The notes: generated from the sequence alone by a model not told the origin. A DNA stretch of 64,000 bases from Candidatus Schekmanbacteria bacterium (GCA_016219965.1 JACRJM010000007.1:248001-312000), one strand, 5' to 3'; counted from the first letter of the stretch, positions 17,975-27,211 are shown. A program made the numbers and translations.

Positions 17975-18037
17975 TTTCATCACCTCACATTAAAAATTCA
18001 TACCACATAATAATAATCGGTACAAATAATAAATAAA

Positions 18038-19777
18038 TCAATCTGGTGCAAATATTTTTTTCCAGTCAACATCCCCTTCAAGGACTTTCATCTCTTTTTT
18101 ATCAAGAAGGAAATCCCCCATGACAAGATAATCCATGTTGGTTCTCATAAAACACATATACGCATCATGAGGAGTGCACACAATAGGTTCTCCCCGAACA
18201 TTGAAAGAAGTATTTATTATAACTGGAACTCCAGAAATTTTTTCATATTCAGAAATAAGATCATAAAAGATTTTATTTTCTTCCCTGTTAACTGTCTGAA
18301 TCCTTGCTGAATTATCCACATGTGTGACAGCAGGTATCATCCTCTTGTTTTCCCTTACCTGTGCAACCAGCAGCATATAAGGGCTCGGACAATCAAGTTC
18401 AAAATATTCTGCACTTTTCTCTTCAAGCACAGATGGGGCAAATGGCCTGAAGCTTTCTCTGAATTTTATCTTGAGATTCACTACATCCCTGTTCGCTGCA
18501 TTTGTAGCATCAGCAATAATACTCCTGTTGCCTAATGACCTGGGGCCAAACTCCATCCTTCCCTGAAACCATCCAATTACATTCTGCTCTGTAATAAGCC
18601 TTGCAGTTTTCTGGATGAGATCTTCAGTCTTAAGCTCATGATATTTGACATTTCTTGAATCAAGATAATTTCGGATTTCATCATTGCTAAACTCAGGCCC
18701 ATAGTAGGCATGCTTCATGACATATTTTCTAGGATTCCCAAGCAATGAATGATAAATATAAGATGCTACTCCAACTGCTCCGCCAGCATCACCTGCTGCA
18801 GGCTGAACAAATATATTCTTAAACGGCGTTTCCCTAAGAATCCTTCCATTGGCTACACAGTTTAGAGCAACACCGCCAGCCATGCATAAATTGCTTAGTC
18901 CTGTTTCCTTGTATAAGTGTCTTGCCATACGAAGAACTATTTCTTCAGTGACCTTCTGTACGCTCGCAGCAATATCCTTATGTTTCTGCTCAAGCTTGCT
19001 TTCAGATTCACGCGGAGGACCGCCAAAGAGTTTATCAAATTTCCCGTTTGTCATGGTAAGCCCGTAATCGTAAGCAAAATACTTCATATTCATCATAAAG
19101 CTTCCATCATCTCTTAGATCCACAAGCTCTTTGAGTATAAGGTCGTAATACGTAGGATTCCCGTATGGTGCGAGTCCCATGACTTTATATTCCGCACTGT
19201 TTACCTTAAAACCAAGGTAATAGGTGAAAGCGCTGTATAGAAGTCCAAGCGAATGAGGGAAATTTATTTCTTTTTTAATTTCAATCTTGTTTCCCCTGCC
19301 AACACCGTAAGTTGCTGTTGCCCATTCTCCCACTCCATCGACTGTGAGAATTGCCGCCTCTTCGAAAGGAGAAACCAGAAAAGAGCTTGCTGCATGGGAC
19401 TGATGATGCTGTATAAAAAGGATGTCTCCTTCGAAGCCTGTTTTTTCCTGTATCACACGTTTAGTCCAGAGCTTTTCCTTTAACCATACCGGAAGTGCCT
19501 TGCTGAAAGAGGGAAATGATTTGGGGAAAGTTGCTATGTATGTAAGAAGTATTCTCTCAAATTTAATGAATGGCTTGTCATAAAAACCTACGTGATCAAG
19601 GTCGGAAATCGTTATCCCGCCCTTCTCCAGGCAGTATTTTACTGCATTTTCAGGAAAATCAGGATCATGTCTTTTCCTTGTAAAACGTTCTTCCTGTGCC
19701 GCAGCAATAAGCTCGCCATCTTTTAGAAGGCATGCTGCTGAATCATGATAAAAACAGGATATGCCAAGAATATACAT
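18038..19777 (-). CDS. NodU/CmcH-family carbamoyltransferase
   Basis: A 579-residue O-carbamoyltransferase that makes carbamoyl-adenylate from carbamoyl phosphate and ATP and transfers it to an acceptor. The N-terminal Kae1-like domain (ILGISCFYHDSAACLLKDG, HHQSHAASSFLVSPF, LTVDGVGEW) and the C-terminal domain (FGPRSLGNRSIIADA, INTSFNVRGEPIV) are both complete. The acceptor cannot be told from sequence; relatives modify Nod factors, antibiotics and saxitoxin. It lies between an SxtJ-like gene and a DUF5989 gene, a recurrent trio. Confidence 0.9.
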   Translation of the reverse strand: MYILGISCFYHDSAACLLKDGELIAAAQEERFTRKRHDPDFPENAVKYCLEKGGITISDLDHVGFYDKPFIKFERILLTYIATFPKSFPSFSKALPVWLKEKLWTKRVIQEKTGFEGDILFIQHHQSHAASSFLVSPFEEAAILTVDGVGEWATATYGVGRGNKIEIKKEINFPHSLGLLYSAFTYYLGFKVNSAEYKVMGLAPYGNPTYYDLILKELVDLRDDGSFMMNMKYFAYDYGLTMTNGKFDKLFGGPPRESESKLEQKHKDIAASVQKVTEEIVLRMARHLYKETGLSNLCMAGGVALNCVANGRILRETPFKNIFVQPAAGDAGGAVGVASYIYHSLLGNPRKYVMKHAYYGPEFSNDEIRNYLDSRNVKYHELKTEDLIQKTARLITEQNVIGWFQGRMEFGPRSLGNRSIIADATNAANRDVVNLKIKFRESFRPFAPSVLEEKSAEYFELDCPSPYMLLVAQVRENKRMIPAVTHVDNSARIQTVNREENKIFYDLISEYEKISGVPVIINTSFNVRGEPIVCTPHDAYMCFMRTNMDYLVMGDFLLDKKEMKVLEGDVDWKKIFAPD

Positions 19778-19783
19778 AGGATA

Positions 19784-20023
19784 TTAGAATTGTCTCCTTG
19801 CTTCATCCATTGTAGTCGTAAAATGGGCTCCATCTTTCCAAAAAGAGGGGTTTTTTGATTTCTTCCTTGAAAGAAGATCTTTACCCATAATGAAACTTAT
19901 AAGAGCAGATATCAAAAAAATAGTAAAATAGATAACAAACAATATAATGACAGTCTGCACCGCAGCAATCTTGCCTGCCACTATCTTCCATTTTTCAAGT
20001 AACTTTTTAAAAAAATCTTTCAT
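19784..20023 (-). CDS. SxtJ-like small membrane protein
   Basis: A 79-residue protein with one hydrophobic segment and a C-terminus ending DEARRQF, the tail typical of SxtJ-like proteins found beside carbamoyltransferases. The gene ends six bases before the carbamoyltransferase start. On the minus strand a TATAAT lies about 13 bp upstream of the ATG, so the cassette promoter may be very close to the start. The function is unknown; it may tether the enzyme to the membrane. Confidence 0.75.
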   Translation of the reverse strand: MKDFFKKLLEKWKIVAGKIAAVQTVIILFVIYFTIFLISALISFIMGKDLLSRKKSKNPSFWKDGAHFTTTMDEARRQF

Positions 20024-20204
20024 TTGTCAAGCCAATTATAGAAGGTTAAGAGTAGCGCCCATTTCGAAACATTAAACATATACTTTATTTTTTTTCAATT
20101 TACACTTCTTTTATTATATGAGTAAACTATCTATTAATTAAAACATAGTCTTTATAATAATTATTTCAAATAGACAAAAATATTCCGGAGGTTATGATGC
20201 TGCC

Positions 20205-21518
20205 ATGAAAAATGTTTATGCCATATCAGGAGGTGTAAGTAAATTCCGGAAATCCCGCACTGATATCACTTTTCAGGCAATGGTTAAAGAGTGTTTTGAT
20301 TACATTCTGAAGGATCTTAATCTTGAATTCAAGCAGGCATATGAGCTGATAGATGGGAGCGTTGCTTCCTATTTTTCAGATCATTTCCAGAGACAACTGA
20401 TGGCCGGAATAATGGTACAGGATTTTTTGGGGCTTTGTCCCAAGCCAGGGCACAGGGTCGAAGGAGGAGGGGCGACAGGAGGTATATGCTTTCAGGAAGC
20501 TTATAAAGCTGTAGCAAGCGGATACATGGATGTATGCCTTGCATTCGGTTTTGAAACAATGTCCCATGTCAAGACATGGAAAGGGAATGAATTCATCGCG
20601 CTTGCATCGGACACTAATTTTGATTATCCCGTTGGAGGGTTTTATTCAGGCTACTATGCCATGATGGTAATGCGGCATATGCATGAATTCGGAACTACAA
20701 CAGATCAAATGGCTATGGTATCAGTAAAAAATCACAGGAATGCCTGTTTTAACCCATATGCACAACAGCCTGCGGAAATAACTGTCAAAGATGTCAGGGA
20801 TTCAGAAATGGTAGCCTATCCTCTGACGCGGCTTGATATATGCGCAATGTCTGACGGAGCTGCCGCAGTACTCATAGCATCAGAAAAAGGATTAAAAAAA
20901 ATTGAAAAAGCATCAGGAAAAAAATTATCTCCGATTCTTATAAAAGGTATAGGGAGAGGAACTGATGCAATGCGTATGTCAGACAGGCCGCATGGGAAAG
21001 TAATGCTTCTCCCCCATGAATCTGCTTCTGACTACAAGAAATTGAAATATCCGGGAGTCCACTCATTCAGGGCAGGAAGGGCAGCGGCAGCAGAAGCATA
21101 CAGAAATGCGGGGATAAAAAATCCGATTGATGAGATTGATTTCGTTGAGCTTCATGATGCTTATACGTCAAGCGAGATACAGACCTATGAAGACCTGGGG
21201 CTTTGTAAGTATGGTGAGGGCGGAAAGTTTGTTGAAAAAGGCATCCCATTTATGCCCGGGATAAATTATGGCTTCAAACTTAAAGAACATGGAAAACTTC
21301 CGGTAAATCCTTCAGGAGGCCTCCTCGCATGCGGTCATCCTGTAGGTGCAACCGGACTTATGCAGGCAGTCTTCGCTTTATGGCAGCTTCAGGGCACAAT
21401 AGGCAAACACTTTGGTTCAACTCAACTTCAGCTCAAATCACCGCGCAGGGGACTTATACACAGCCATGCCGGTACAGGCACTTATGTAACCGTATCAATT
21501 ATGGAACGGGAGGAATAA
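20205..21518 (+). CDS. SCP2-type thiolase-fold protein lacking the usual nucleophilic Cys
   Basis: A 437-residue thiolase-superfamily protein. The core RVEGGGATGGICFQEAYKAV aligns without gaps to RVEAACASGG of archaeal/SCP2-type thiolases, which puts Gly89 where the acyl-accepting Cys normally is; a Cys occurs at 95. The histidine motifs VELHDAYT and ACGHPVGATG are present. It pairs with a downstream DUF35 OB-fold gene (3-bp gap), like the acetoacetyl-CoA thiolase complex of archaea and benzylsuccinyl-CoA thiolase BbsAB. GGAGG lies 13 bases upstream of this ATG, and a four-codon frame (20194-20208) sits between them. The reaction is unknown. Confidence 0.82.
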   Translation: MKNVYAISGGVSKFRKSRTDITFQAMVKECFDYILKDLNLEFKQAYELIDGSVASYFSDHFQRQLMAGIMVQDFLGLCPKPGHRVEGGGATGGICFQEAYKAVASGYMDVCLAFGFETMSHVKTWKGNEFIALASDTNFDYPVGGFYSGYYAMMVMRHMHEFGTTTDQMAMVSVKNHRNACFNPYAQQPAEITVKDVRDSEMVAYPLTRLDICAMSDGAAAVLIASEKGLKKIEKASGKKLSPILIKGIGRGTDAMRMSDRPHGKVMLLPHESASDYKKLKYPGVHSFRAGRAAAAEAYRNAGIKNPIDEIDFVELHDAYTSSEIQTYEDLGLCKYGEGGKFVEKGIPFMPGINYGFKLKEHGKLPVNPSGGLLACGHPVGATGLMQAVFALWQLQGTIGKHFGSTQLQLKSPRRGLIHSHAGTGTYVTVSIMEREE

Positions 21519-21521
21519 CCT

Positions 21522-22019
21522 GTGAAGAAAGACGAAACCATAATTTATGGAATACCTTTCCCTGATGAGCTTTCCAAGCTCAAGGGTATGTCTCCGATAA
21601 TAATCAAATCCCCGTACCATATTGATTACATCTATAGCTATGGACAGGATTCCCCATTTTTTGCAGGACTTGCAAACAAAAAACTTCTTGGGACGAAATG
21701 TCCTGAGTGCGGTTACTCATACGCTACACCAAAAGCATACTGCATGTATTGCGGGACCTCTTGTGACTGGATAGAACTTCCAGCCAAAGGAAAAGTTCAT
21801 ACATATACAACTTGTTATTATGGAGGTGAAAGTTTCCTTGACGAGACACCTTTTAATCTCGTCCTCGTTGAGTTTGAGGGATTAGATACATTATTTCTTT
21901 CAAGACTTACCGGCGTAAAGGCAGAGGAAATTCAAATAGGCATGCAAGTAAAGCCGCAATTTGCGAAATTACCGAGAATAAGCCCTACTGATGTATGGTT
22001 CGTTCCTGTTAGAAAATAA
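21522..22019 (+). CDS. DUF35 Zn-ribbon/OB-fold acyl-CoA-binding partner protein
   Basis: A 165-residue protein with a rubredoxin-like zinc ribbon (CPECGYSYATPKAYCMYCG) followed by an OB fold (GKVHTYTTCYYGGESFLDET). DUF35 proteins form complexes with thiolases and hold the shared CoA-binding site. The start is GTG at 21522 with GGAGG eight bases upstream, inside the end of the thiolase gene. An N-terminal extension of about 60 residues precedes the zinc ribbon. Confidence 0.88.
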   Translation: MKKDETIIYGIPFPDELSKLKGMSPIIIKSPYHIDYIYSYGQDSPFFAGLANKKLLGTKCPECGYSYATPKAYCMYCGTSCDWIELPAKGKVHTYTTCYYGGESFLDETPFNLVLVEFEGLDTLFLSRLTGVKAEEIQIGMQVKPQFAKLPRISPTDVWFVPVRK

Positions 22020-22121
22020 CAGCATTAATATAGCGTTAATAATTGATTGAATAAAAACCATATGTTAGCTTTAAAAATTATGAACAGAGGGAATTCACCC
22101 TATATTTGGGACATAATATAA

Positions 22122-23078
22122 ATGTATATGCAGCCATCAAATATTCTATTGCTTGAAAACGATGAAAAATGGCGCGATTACATCAGTCGTGTTCTGGATA
22201 AAGATAAGTTTATAATAGAGCCTGCAATTGATTTAGAGTCTGCCCTCAAGTTTATGAGGATCAATATATACGACCTTATCATTTTTTCTGCTGACCTTCC
22301 CTGTTCAAATGATATGGAAGCACTCACATGTATAAAGAATGCAAATCCCGGATGTGATCTGATTATAACTACGTCTGCATCAAACGTTAATTCTGCAATA
22401 GATGCCATGAAGGAAGGCGTATACGATTTTCTCGTTAAACCCTTAAATCCTGAGCTTACAAAGATCATAATTAATAAAGCGATAGAAAAGCGTATTCTAC
22501 ATAAAAAAGCAGTAGAAGCGGAATACTACAAGAACCTTTCACGTAAAGATGGCCTTACCGAAGTTTACAATTATCGTTTTTTCAATCAGCTTCTGGAAAC
22601 TGAAATATCAAGGGCTACCCGTTATAATAAGGAAATAGCACTCATGATGGTTGATCTTGATAATTTCAAAGAAATAAATGATATAGAAGGTCATCAGGCC
22701 GGTGACAGGATACTTAAGCATGTTGCAAATATCCTTATTAAGTCAACCCGGGATTGCGACCAGATAGCTAGATATGGAGGCGATGAGTTCACTATAATTA
22801 TGCCGGAAACAAAAAAAGATAGCTGCTTGCCTATTGCAAACAGAATAAAGAAGGAAATCAGCCGGTATAAACTTGAATTAAAAAACCTCCATAGCTTTCA
22901 TTTGACACTAAGCATAGGGGTCTCGGGATTCCCGGAGGATGGGGAAACAAGACCGGAACTGATAAAAAAGGCTGATAAGGCATTATATTTTGCAAAAAGC
23001 TCCGGGAAAAATACCATAAAGATTTATTCAAATGACTGCGAAAAAATTCCGGAGAACAAAGAGCAATCTGATAAATAA
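22122..23078 (+). CDS. Response regulator-like diguanylate cyclase with degenerate receiver
   Basis: A 318-residue protein with an N-terminal receiver fold (about 5-125) and a GGDEF domain (about 140-305). The GGDEF motif (219-223) and the inhibitory RxxD site (210-213) are intact, so it should make cyclic di-GMP and be subject to product inhibition. The receiver keeps the Lys (VKPL, 106) but has Ser56 in place of the phospho-acceptor Asp (IIFSADLP) and Glu-Asn for the acidic pair. Conventional phosphorylation is therefore unlikely. No partner kinase is adjacent. Confidence 0.88.
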   Translation: MYMQPSNILLLENDEKWRDYISRVLDKDKFIIEPAIDLESALKFMRINIYDLIIFSADLPCSNDMEALTCIKNANPGCDLIITTSASNVNSAIDAMKEGVYDFLVKPLNPELTKIIINKAIEKRILHKKAVEAEYYKNLSRKDGLTEVYNYRFFNQLLETEISRATRYNKEIALMMVDLDNFKEINDIEGHQAGDRILKHVANILIKSTRDCDQIARYGGDEFTIIMPETKKDSCLPIANRIKKEISRYKLELKNLHSFHLTLSIGVSGFPEDGETRPELIKKADKALYFAKSSGKNTIKIYSNDCEKIPENKEQSDK

Positions 23079-23122
23079 TATTTCTGCCTTCACCTTTGTC
23101 AGTTCTCAGGGAATTCCTTCAA

Positions 23123-24622
23123 ATGATCATGGGAGACAATAAATTGAGAAAAACAGTAGCAAAAAAACCGTTACTTCTATTGGCAGTAATAGCATCGCTG
23201 GTTTCCCTTCAATGCGCAATCAACCCTGTCACAAAGCAGTATGAATTCATGCTTATCAGCACCGAACAGGAAGTTGCTTATGGCAGGGAAGCAGATCCTG
23301 AGATAACAGAAAAATACGGATATTATGATGATAAAAAGATTCAGGACTATATAAACCGCGTAGGAGAAAAATTAGTATCCGTATGCGACAGGAAAGATAT
23401 CGCATATCATTTCACTGTCGTTGACTCTCCAGAGATCAATGCCTTTGCGCTGCCCGGCGGCTATGTTTATGTAACAAGAGGTATCTTATCCCAGATAAAC
23501 AGCGAGGCTGAGTTGGCTTCAGTGATGGGACATGAAATTGGACATGTAACAGCAAGGCACAGCGCACGCCAAATAAGCAGCTCAATGAGCTATCAGACAG
23601 TGGCTTCCGTAGCATCTATGATATATCCCCAGATTCAGCAATGGTCGCAGATTATGGACACTATATTCATGGGTATAGAAAATGGTTACGGGAGAAGCTA
23701 TGAGCTTCAGGCTGATGATCTGGGAATTAAATACAGCTCAAATGCCGGTTATAACCCCACAGCATCCGCTTCATTCCTGCAGCACCTTGAGATGAATGAA
23801 AAAGGGGAGAATGTACTGCACGGACTTATGTCAACTCATCCAGAAACTGTAGAAAGGGTAGAAAAGGCAAAAGCTGAAGCAGAGCTGATTCTAAAGCAGA
23901 ACCCGGGAAAACAATTCATTGATAACCGTGATTTCTATCTTACCCAGGCTGACGGGCTTGTCTATGGTCCGGGAGAAAAAAACGGGGTTTTTGACGGCAA
24001 TACCTATAATAATGGTTTTTACAGATTTTCTGTCTCCATACCTGAAGGATGGAAGAAATTTGCAAGTCGTTATGTTTTTGCGTTCAAACATCCCGAACGT
24101 GAAATGTATGCAACTCTTCAGAGAATAAACCTGAGAAGCAATATAACAGCAGAACAGCTTGCTCAGAAATGGGAGAACAACAAGAAACTGAAAAGAATAT
24201 ATGGAAAAAGTCTGACGACCGGCTCAATCAATACATTTCGCGCTCTATATTCGGCAAATACAAGCAAGGGGAAAGTCACCTTGGATGTGATGTTCTTTGT
24301 CCGGCAGGGAAAAGGATTTGCCATTCTAACCTCAGCCCTTGATAGTGAATACAGACAGGGAAGCATTTATTTTAATAATATATTTAACAGTCTGAGGGAA
24401 TTATCGGAAAAGGAGGCTTCCCTTTTTGGAAGCAGAACAATAAGGATTTACACAGTAAAAAGCGGAGATACAGTCCAGTCCCTGGCTGAAAGCTATTTCA
24501 GGGACAAAACTAAAGATGAAGAAATAGCTTTAATAAATGGTTTCGATAAAAACCGGAAACTCACTGCCGGAGAAAAAATAAAGATACCAATGCTAAAAGG
24601 AGGAACGAGCATTGGGTTTTAG
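23123..24622 (+). CDS. M48 family metalloprotease with C-terminal LysM-like domain
   Basis: About 499 residues, exported, probably as a lipoprotein (KKPLLLLAVIASLVSLQC, though Gln at -1 is unusual). The zinc site is GHEIGHVTARHSA with the downstream Glu in YELQADDLGI, as in BepA-type periplasmic proteases that tend outer-membrane proteins. A LysM-like module (YTVKSGDTVQSLAESYF to GEKIKIP) ends the protein, suggesting peptidoglycan attachment. ATG 23123 has AGGGA eight bases upstream; an internal TTG with GGGAG upstream would start exactly at the signal peptide and is a fair alternative. The stop overlaps the next gene. Confidence 0.85.
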   Translation: MIMGDNKLRKTVAKKPLLLLAVIASLVSLQCAINPVTKQYEFMLISTEQEVAYGREADPEITEKYGYYDDKKIQDYINRVGEKLVSVCDRKDIAYHFTVVDSPEINAFALPGGYVYVTRGILSQINSEAELASVMGHEIGHVTARHSARQISSSMSYQTVASVASMIYPQIQQWSQIMDTIFMGIENGYGRSYELQADDLGIKYSSNAGYNPTASASFLQHLEMNEKGENVLHGLMSTHPETVERVEKAKAEAELILKQNPGKQFIDNRDFYLTQADGLVYGPGEKNGVFDGNTYNNGFYRFSVSIPEGWKKFASRYVFAFKHPEREMYATLQRINLRSNITAEQLAQKWENNKKLKRIYGKSLTTGSINTFRALYSANTSKGKVTLDVMFFVRQGKGFAILTSALDSEYRQGSIYFNNIFNSLRELSEKEASLFGSRTIRIYTVKSGDTVQSLAESYFRDKTKDEEIALINGFDKNRKLTAGEKIKIPMLKGGTSIGF

Positions 24623-25379
24623 AACTTTTTATCATGTCCCTTTCCAGTTCATAGAAAGATTTTTACACATCATAATCGAAAGGCGCTTAAATCTTGAAAT
24701 CTATTTTAACGCTGAAATTTTAGATTCTACCCCACCGCACATATACGAAACAACAGCACGGAAACTTTCAGATGCAGGGATAGAAACAACCATCCATTCC
24801 CCTTTCATGGACTTAAGCCCGGGAGGCATAGATAAAAAAATAAGAGAGATAAGCCTTGAACGGATGAAACAGCTCATGGCCGCTGCTTCATTCTTTAATC
24901 CTGCATCAATAGTAGTGCACCCGGGTTTTGACAAGTGGAGATTTGGAGGAGCTGAAGATAAGTGGCTTGAAAACAGTATTTCCACATGGCAGGAAGTTTT
25001 GAATTTCATCCCGGGAGGAAGAACTATTGTCTGCCTTGAAAATGTATTTGAGGAATATCCTGACCCGCTAATAACGCTTTGCAAGTCATTGGGAAACCGC
25101 AAGTTTAAAATATGCTTTGACACCGGGCATTTTAATCTTTTTGCAAAGATTGCAATGGATGAATGGATTGAACAAATAATCGGCTACATAGGAGAAATAC
25201 ACCTTCACGATAACTCCGGAATAAATGACGAACACAATGCCATTGGCAGCGGCACAGTGAACTTCCAGAGGCTCTTTGAACTTATCAAAGGCAGGGAAGA
25301 TATCATCCTTACAGTTGAAGCACACACCAGCGATAACGCCGTAAAAAGCATGGAACGTCTCAAAGAGCTCCTTCAATAG
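24612..25379 (+). CDS. Sugar phosphate isomerase/epimerase-like TIM-barrel protein
   Basis: A 255-residue protein of the xylose-isomerase-like / AP endonuclease 2 superfamily. Metal-site stretches are TIHSPFMDLSPGG, VVHPGF, CLENVFEEYPDPL, CFDTGHFNLF and EIHLHDNSGINDEHNAIGSG. The start is TTG at 24612, supported by an AGGAGG eight bases upstream and translational overlap with the protease stop. Superfamily members act on sugars, inosose or DNA; the substrate here is unknown. Confidence 0.8.
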   Translation: MGFRTFYHVPFQFIERFLHIIIERRLNLEIYFNAEILDSTPPHIYETTARKLSDAGIETTIHSPFMDLSPGGIDKKIREISLERMKQLMAAASFFNPASIVVHPGFDKWRFGGAEDKWLENSISTWQEVLNFIPGGRTIVCLENVFEEYPDPLITLCKSLGNRKFKICFDTGHFNLFAKIAMDEWIEQIIGYIGEIHLHDNSGINDEHNAIGSGTVNFQRLFELIKGREDIILTVEAHTSDNAVKSMERLKELLQ

Positions 25380-25465
25380 GTTCTTGCCTTAATATTACAG
25401 AAATAATAGTATAAAAATCTCAGTTTATAAAAACTTAACAAGTAAATTAAAAGGAGATGAATGAC

Positions 25466-26083
25466 ATGACTTTGAGCAACAGCAGCAGTATATCAGTTTA
25501 CTTTACCGTCGCTTTATTTCTTATAATATTTGTTCCTGTTCTGCTATGTGCGGCTGACAGCGAAAAAAAAGCATCAGGAAATCCTATAGTAACAATGAAG
25601 ACAACCATGGGGGACATTGAAATTGAACTTTATGCTGATAAGGCCCCTGAAAGTGTAAAAAATTTCCTTTCCTATGTTAACTCAAACTATTACAGCGGTC
25701 TTATATTCCACAGGGTCATACCCAATTTTATGGTACAGGGGGGCGGTTTCACTGCAAAAATGTTAAAGAAGGAAACCAAAGAACCAATAAAGAATGAGGC
25801 CGGCAACGGACTTACCAATGAACGGGGAACTTTAGCTATGGCAAGAACTTCGGAAGTAAATAGCGCCACAGCTCAGTTTTTCATAAACCTTGTAAACAAC
25901 GATTTTCTTAATCACAAAGATGAATCTTCCCAGGGTTTCGGCTATGCAGTTTTTGGAAAAGTCATAAAGGGGCTTGATGTGGTTGACAAGATCGCAGAGG
26001 TAAAAACAACAAACATGGGACCCTATCAGAATGTTCCCGTTGAGCCGGTAACAATAATCTCCGTAACACAGCTGAAAAAATAA
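25466..26083 (+). CDS. Cyclophilin-type peptidyl-prolyl isomerase, exported
   Basis: About 205 residues with an N-terminal signal peptide (VALFLIIFVPVLLCAADS) and a complete cyclophilin domain. Conserved strings are FHRVIPNFMVQGG, GTLAMARTSEVNSATAQFFI and YAVFGKVIKGLDVVDKIA. It should speed proline isomerisation in the periplasm. The start at 25466 has AAGGAG nine bases upstream; the ATG at 25457 abuts that site and is less likely. A strong bidirectional terminator follows. Confidence 0.92.
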   Translation: MTLSNSSSISVYFTVALFLIIFVPVLLCAADSEKKASGNPIVTMKTTMGDIEIELYADKAPESVKNFLSYVNSNYYSGLIFHRVIPNFMVQGGGFTAKMLKKETKEPIKNEAGNGLTNERGTLAMARTSEVNSATAQFFINLVNNDFLNHKDESSQGFGYAVFGKVIKGLDVVDKIAEVKTTNMGPYQNVPVEPVTIISVTQLKK

Positions 26084-26116
26084 ATAGAATTCTCCGAGCT
26101 ATATCAGGATAGCCAC

Positions 26117-26154
26117 AAAAAAACCCCCTAGCAAAAGCTGGGGGGGTTTTAATT
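26117..26154. terminator. Bidirectional terminator between cyclophilin and cation efflux genes
   Basis: A C5/G-rich stem, CCCCCTAGC AAAA GCTGGGGG, is flanked by A7 on the left and TTTTAATTT on the right, so it can terminate transcription from both convergent genes. Confidence 0.92.
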
Positions 26155-26167
26155 TGTAAGGTTTTTG

Positions 26168-27211
26168 TTATTGATTTAAAACAATGCATGGTTCATCACC
26201 GGCGGGAATGACCTCGATTGTAACATGAGTAATGTCTTCGAAGCCGGAAAGCAGGCTTTTATAATACTCAGGCGGTTTCTCGTAGTGTGTAACAAGAGAT
26301 ATTATAGTGGCATAATGAGCAGGACCGACTTTCCATATATGAATGTCCACGATGCGGTTATCTGAATCAGCTTCTATCACTTTTTTTATTTTTTCCCGCG
26401 TCTTGCTTCCTATGCACTGGTCAAGGAGGATTGTGCTTGTGTCCTTTACCAGACCGTAAGCCCACTTCGTTATCACTGTAGCTCCGACTAATCCCATTAT
26501 TGGATCAAGCCAGTTCCAGCCAAGGTACTTGCCGGAAAAAAGTGCGATTATGGCAAGCACTGAGGTGAAGGCATCGGCAAGAACATGCATATAAGCGGCC
26601 CTTATATTATGGTCCTGATGTTGGCCTTTATGAGTGCCATGATCATCGTGAGCATCATGCTCGTGCTCCTCATGCTCGTGCTCGTGGTCATGATCGTCAT
26701 GGTCGTCGCCATCGTCGTGATCATGAGCGCCATGCGAATGGTCGTGGTCATGATCATGGTGATCCTGCAGGAGAAATGCGCTTACAAGATTAATCACCAA
26801 ACCTGAGATAGCAACTATGATGGCTTCATTAAATCGTATTTCTGCAGGGCTTATGAGACGTCCTATAGATTCAAATGCCATAACAAGAGCTACAACAGAT
26901 AATGCAATGGCGCTTGCAAATCCCCCGAGGACGCTCACTTTTCCTGTCCCAAAGCTGAATTCAGGATCGGATGAATGCCGTCTGGCATACCTGTAGGCAA
27001 AAATGGAAATTGCGAATGCCGCAACATGGGTGCCCATATGCCAACCGTCGGCAAGCAATGCCATGGAGCCGAAAATATTACCGGCTATGACTTCAACAAT
27101 CATTGTTAGCAAGGTAAGAACAAGCACCTGCATTGTCCTGCTCTCACCCTTTTCATAAATAATCATGAAATCATGATTGTGCTGCCATCGCTCAAGATTA
27201 TATATATGCAT
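26168..27211 (-). CDS. Cation diffusion facilitator, DmeF-like, with His/Asp-rich loop
   Basis: A 347-residue inner-membrane divalent metal efflux protein with six helices and a cytoplasmic C-terminal domain. The helix-2 site reads LLADGWHMGTHVAAFAI and the helix-5 site HVLADAFTSVLAI, the DmeF-like (Co/Ni) pattern. Between helices 4 and 5, residues 150-201 form a loop made almost wholly of His and Asp/Glu, a metal buffer typical of this group. A GGAGG site lies upstream of the ATG. The exact metal cannot be read from sequence. Confidence 0.88.
   Translation of the reverse strand: MHIYNLERWQHNHDFMIIYEKGESRTMQVLVLTLLTMIVEVIAGNIFGSMALLADGWHMGTHVAAFAISIFAYRYARRHSSDPEFSFGTGKVSVLGGFASAIALSVVALVMAFESIGRLISPAEIRFNEAIIVAISGLVINLVSAFLLQDHHDHDHDHSHGAHDHDDGDDHDDHDHEHEHEEHEHDAHDDHGTHKGQHQDHNIRAAYMHVLADAFTSVLAIIALFSGKYLGWNWLDPIMGLVGATVITKWAYGLVKDTSTILLDQCIGSKTREKIKKVIEADSDNRIVDIHIWKVGPAHYATIISLVTHYEKPPEYYKSLLSGFEDITHVTIEVIPAGDEPCIVLNQ
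26609..26764 (-). repeat. Low-complexity His/Asp codon repeat in the efflux gene
   Basis: An imperfect run of CAT/CAC and GAC/GAT codons encodes the metal-binding loop of the cation efflux protein. It also produces an artificial open frame on the opposite strand. Confidence 0.85.

Noticed and set aside
26585-26806. Plus-strand frame rich in Met/Val/Ile opposite the efflux gene
   Set aside because: It is an artefact of the His/Asp codon repeat on the minus strand.
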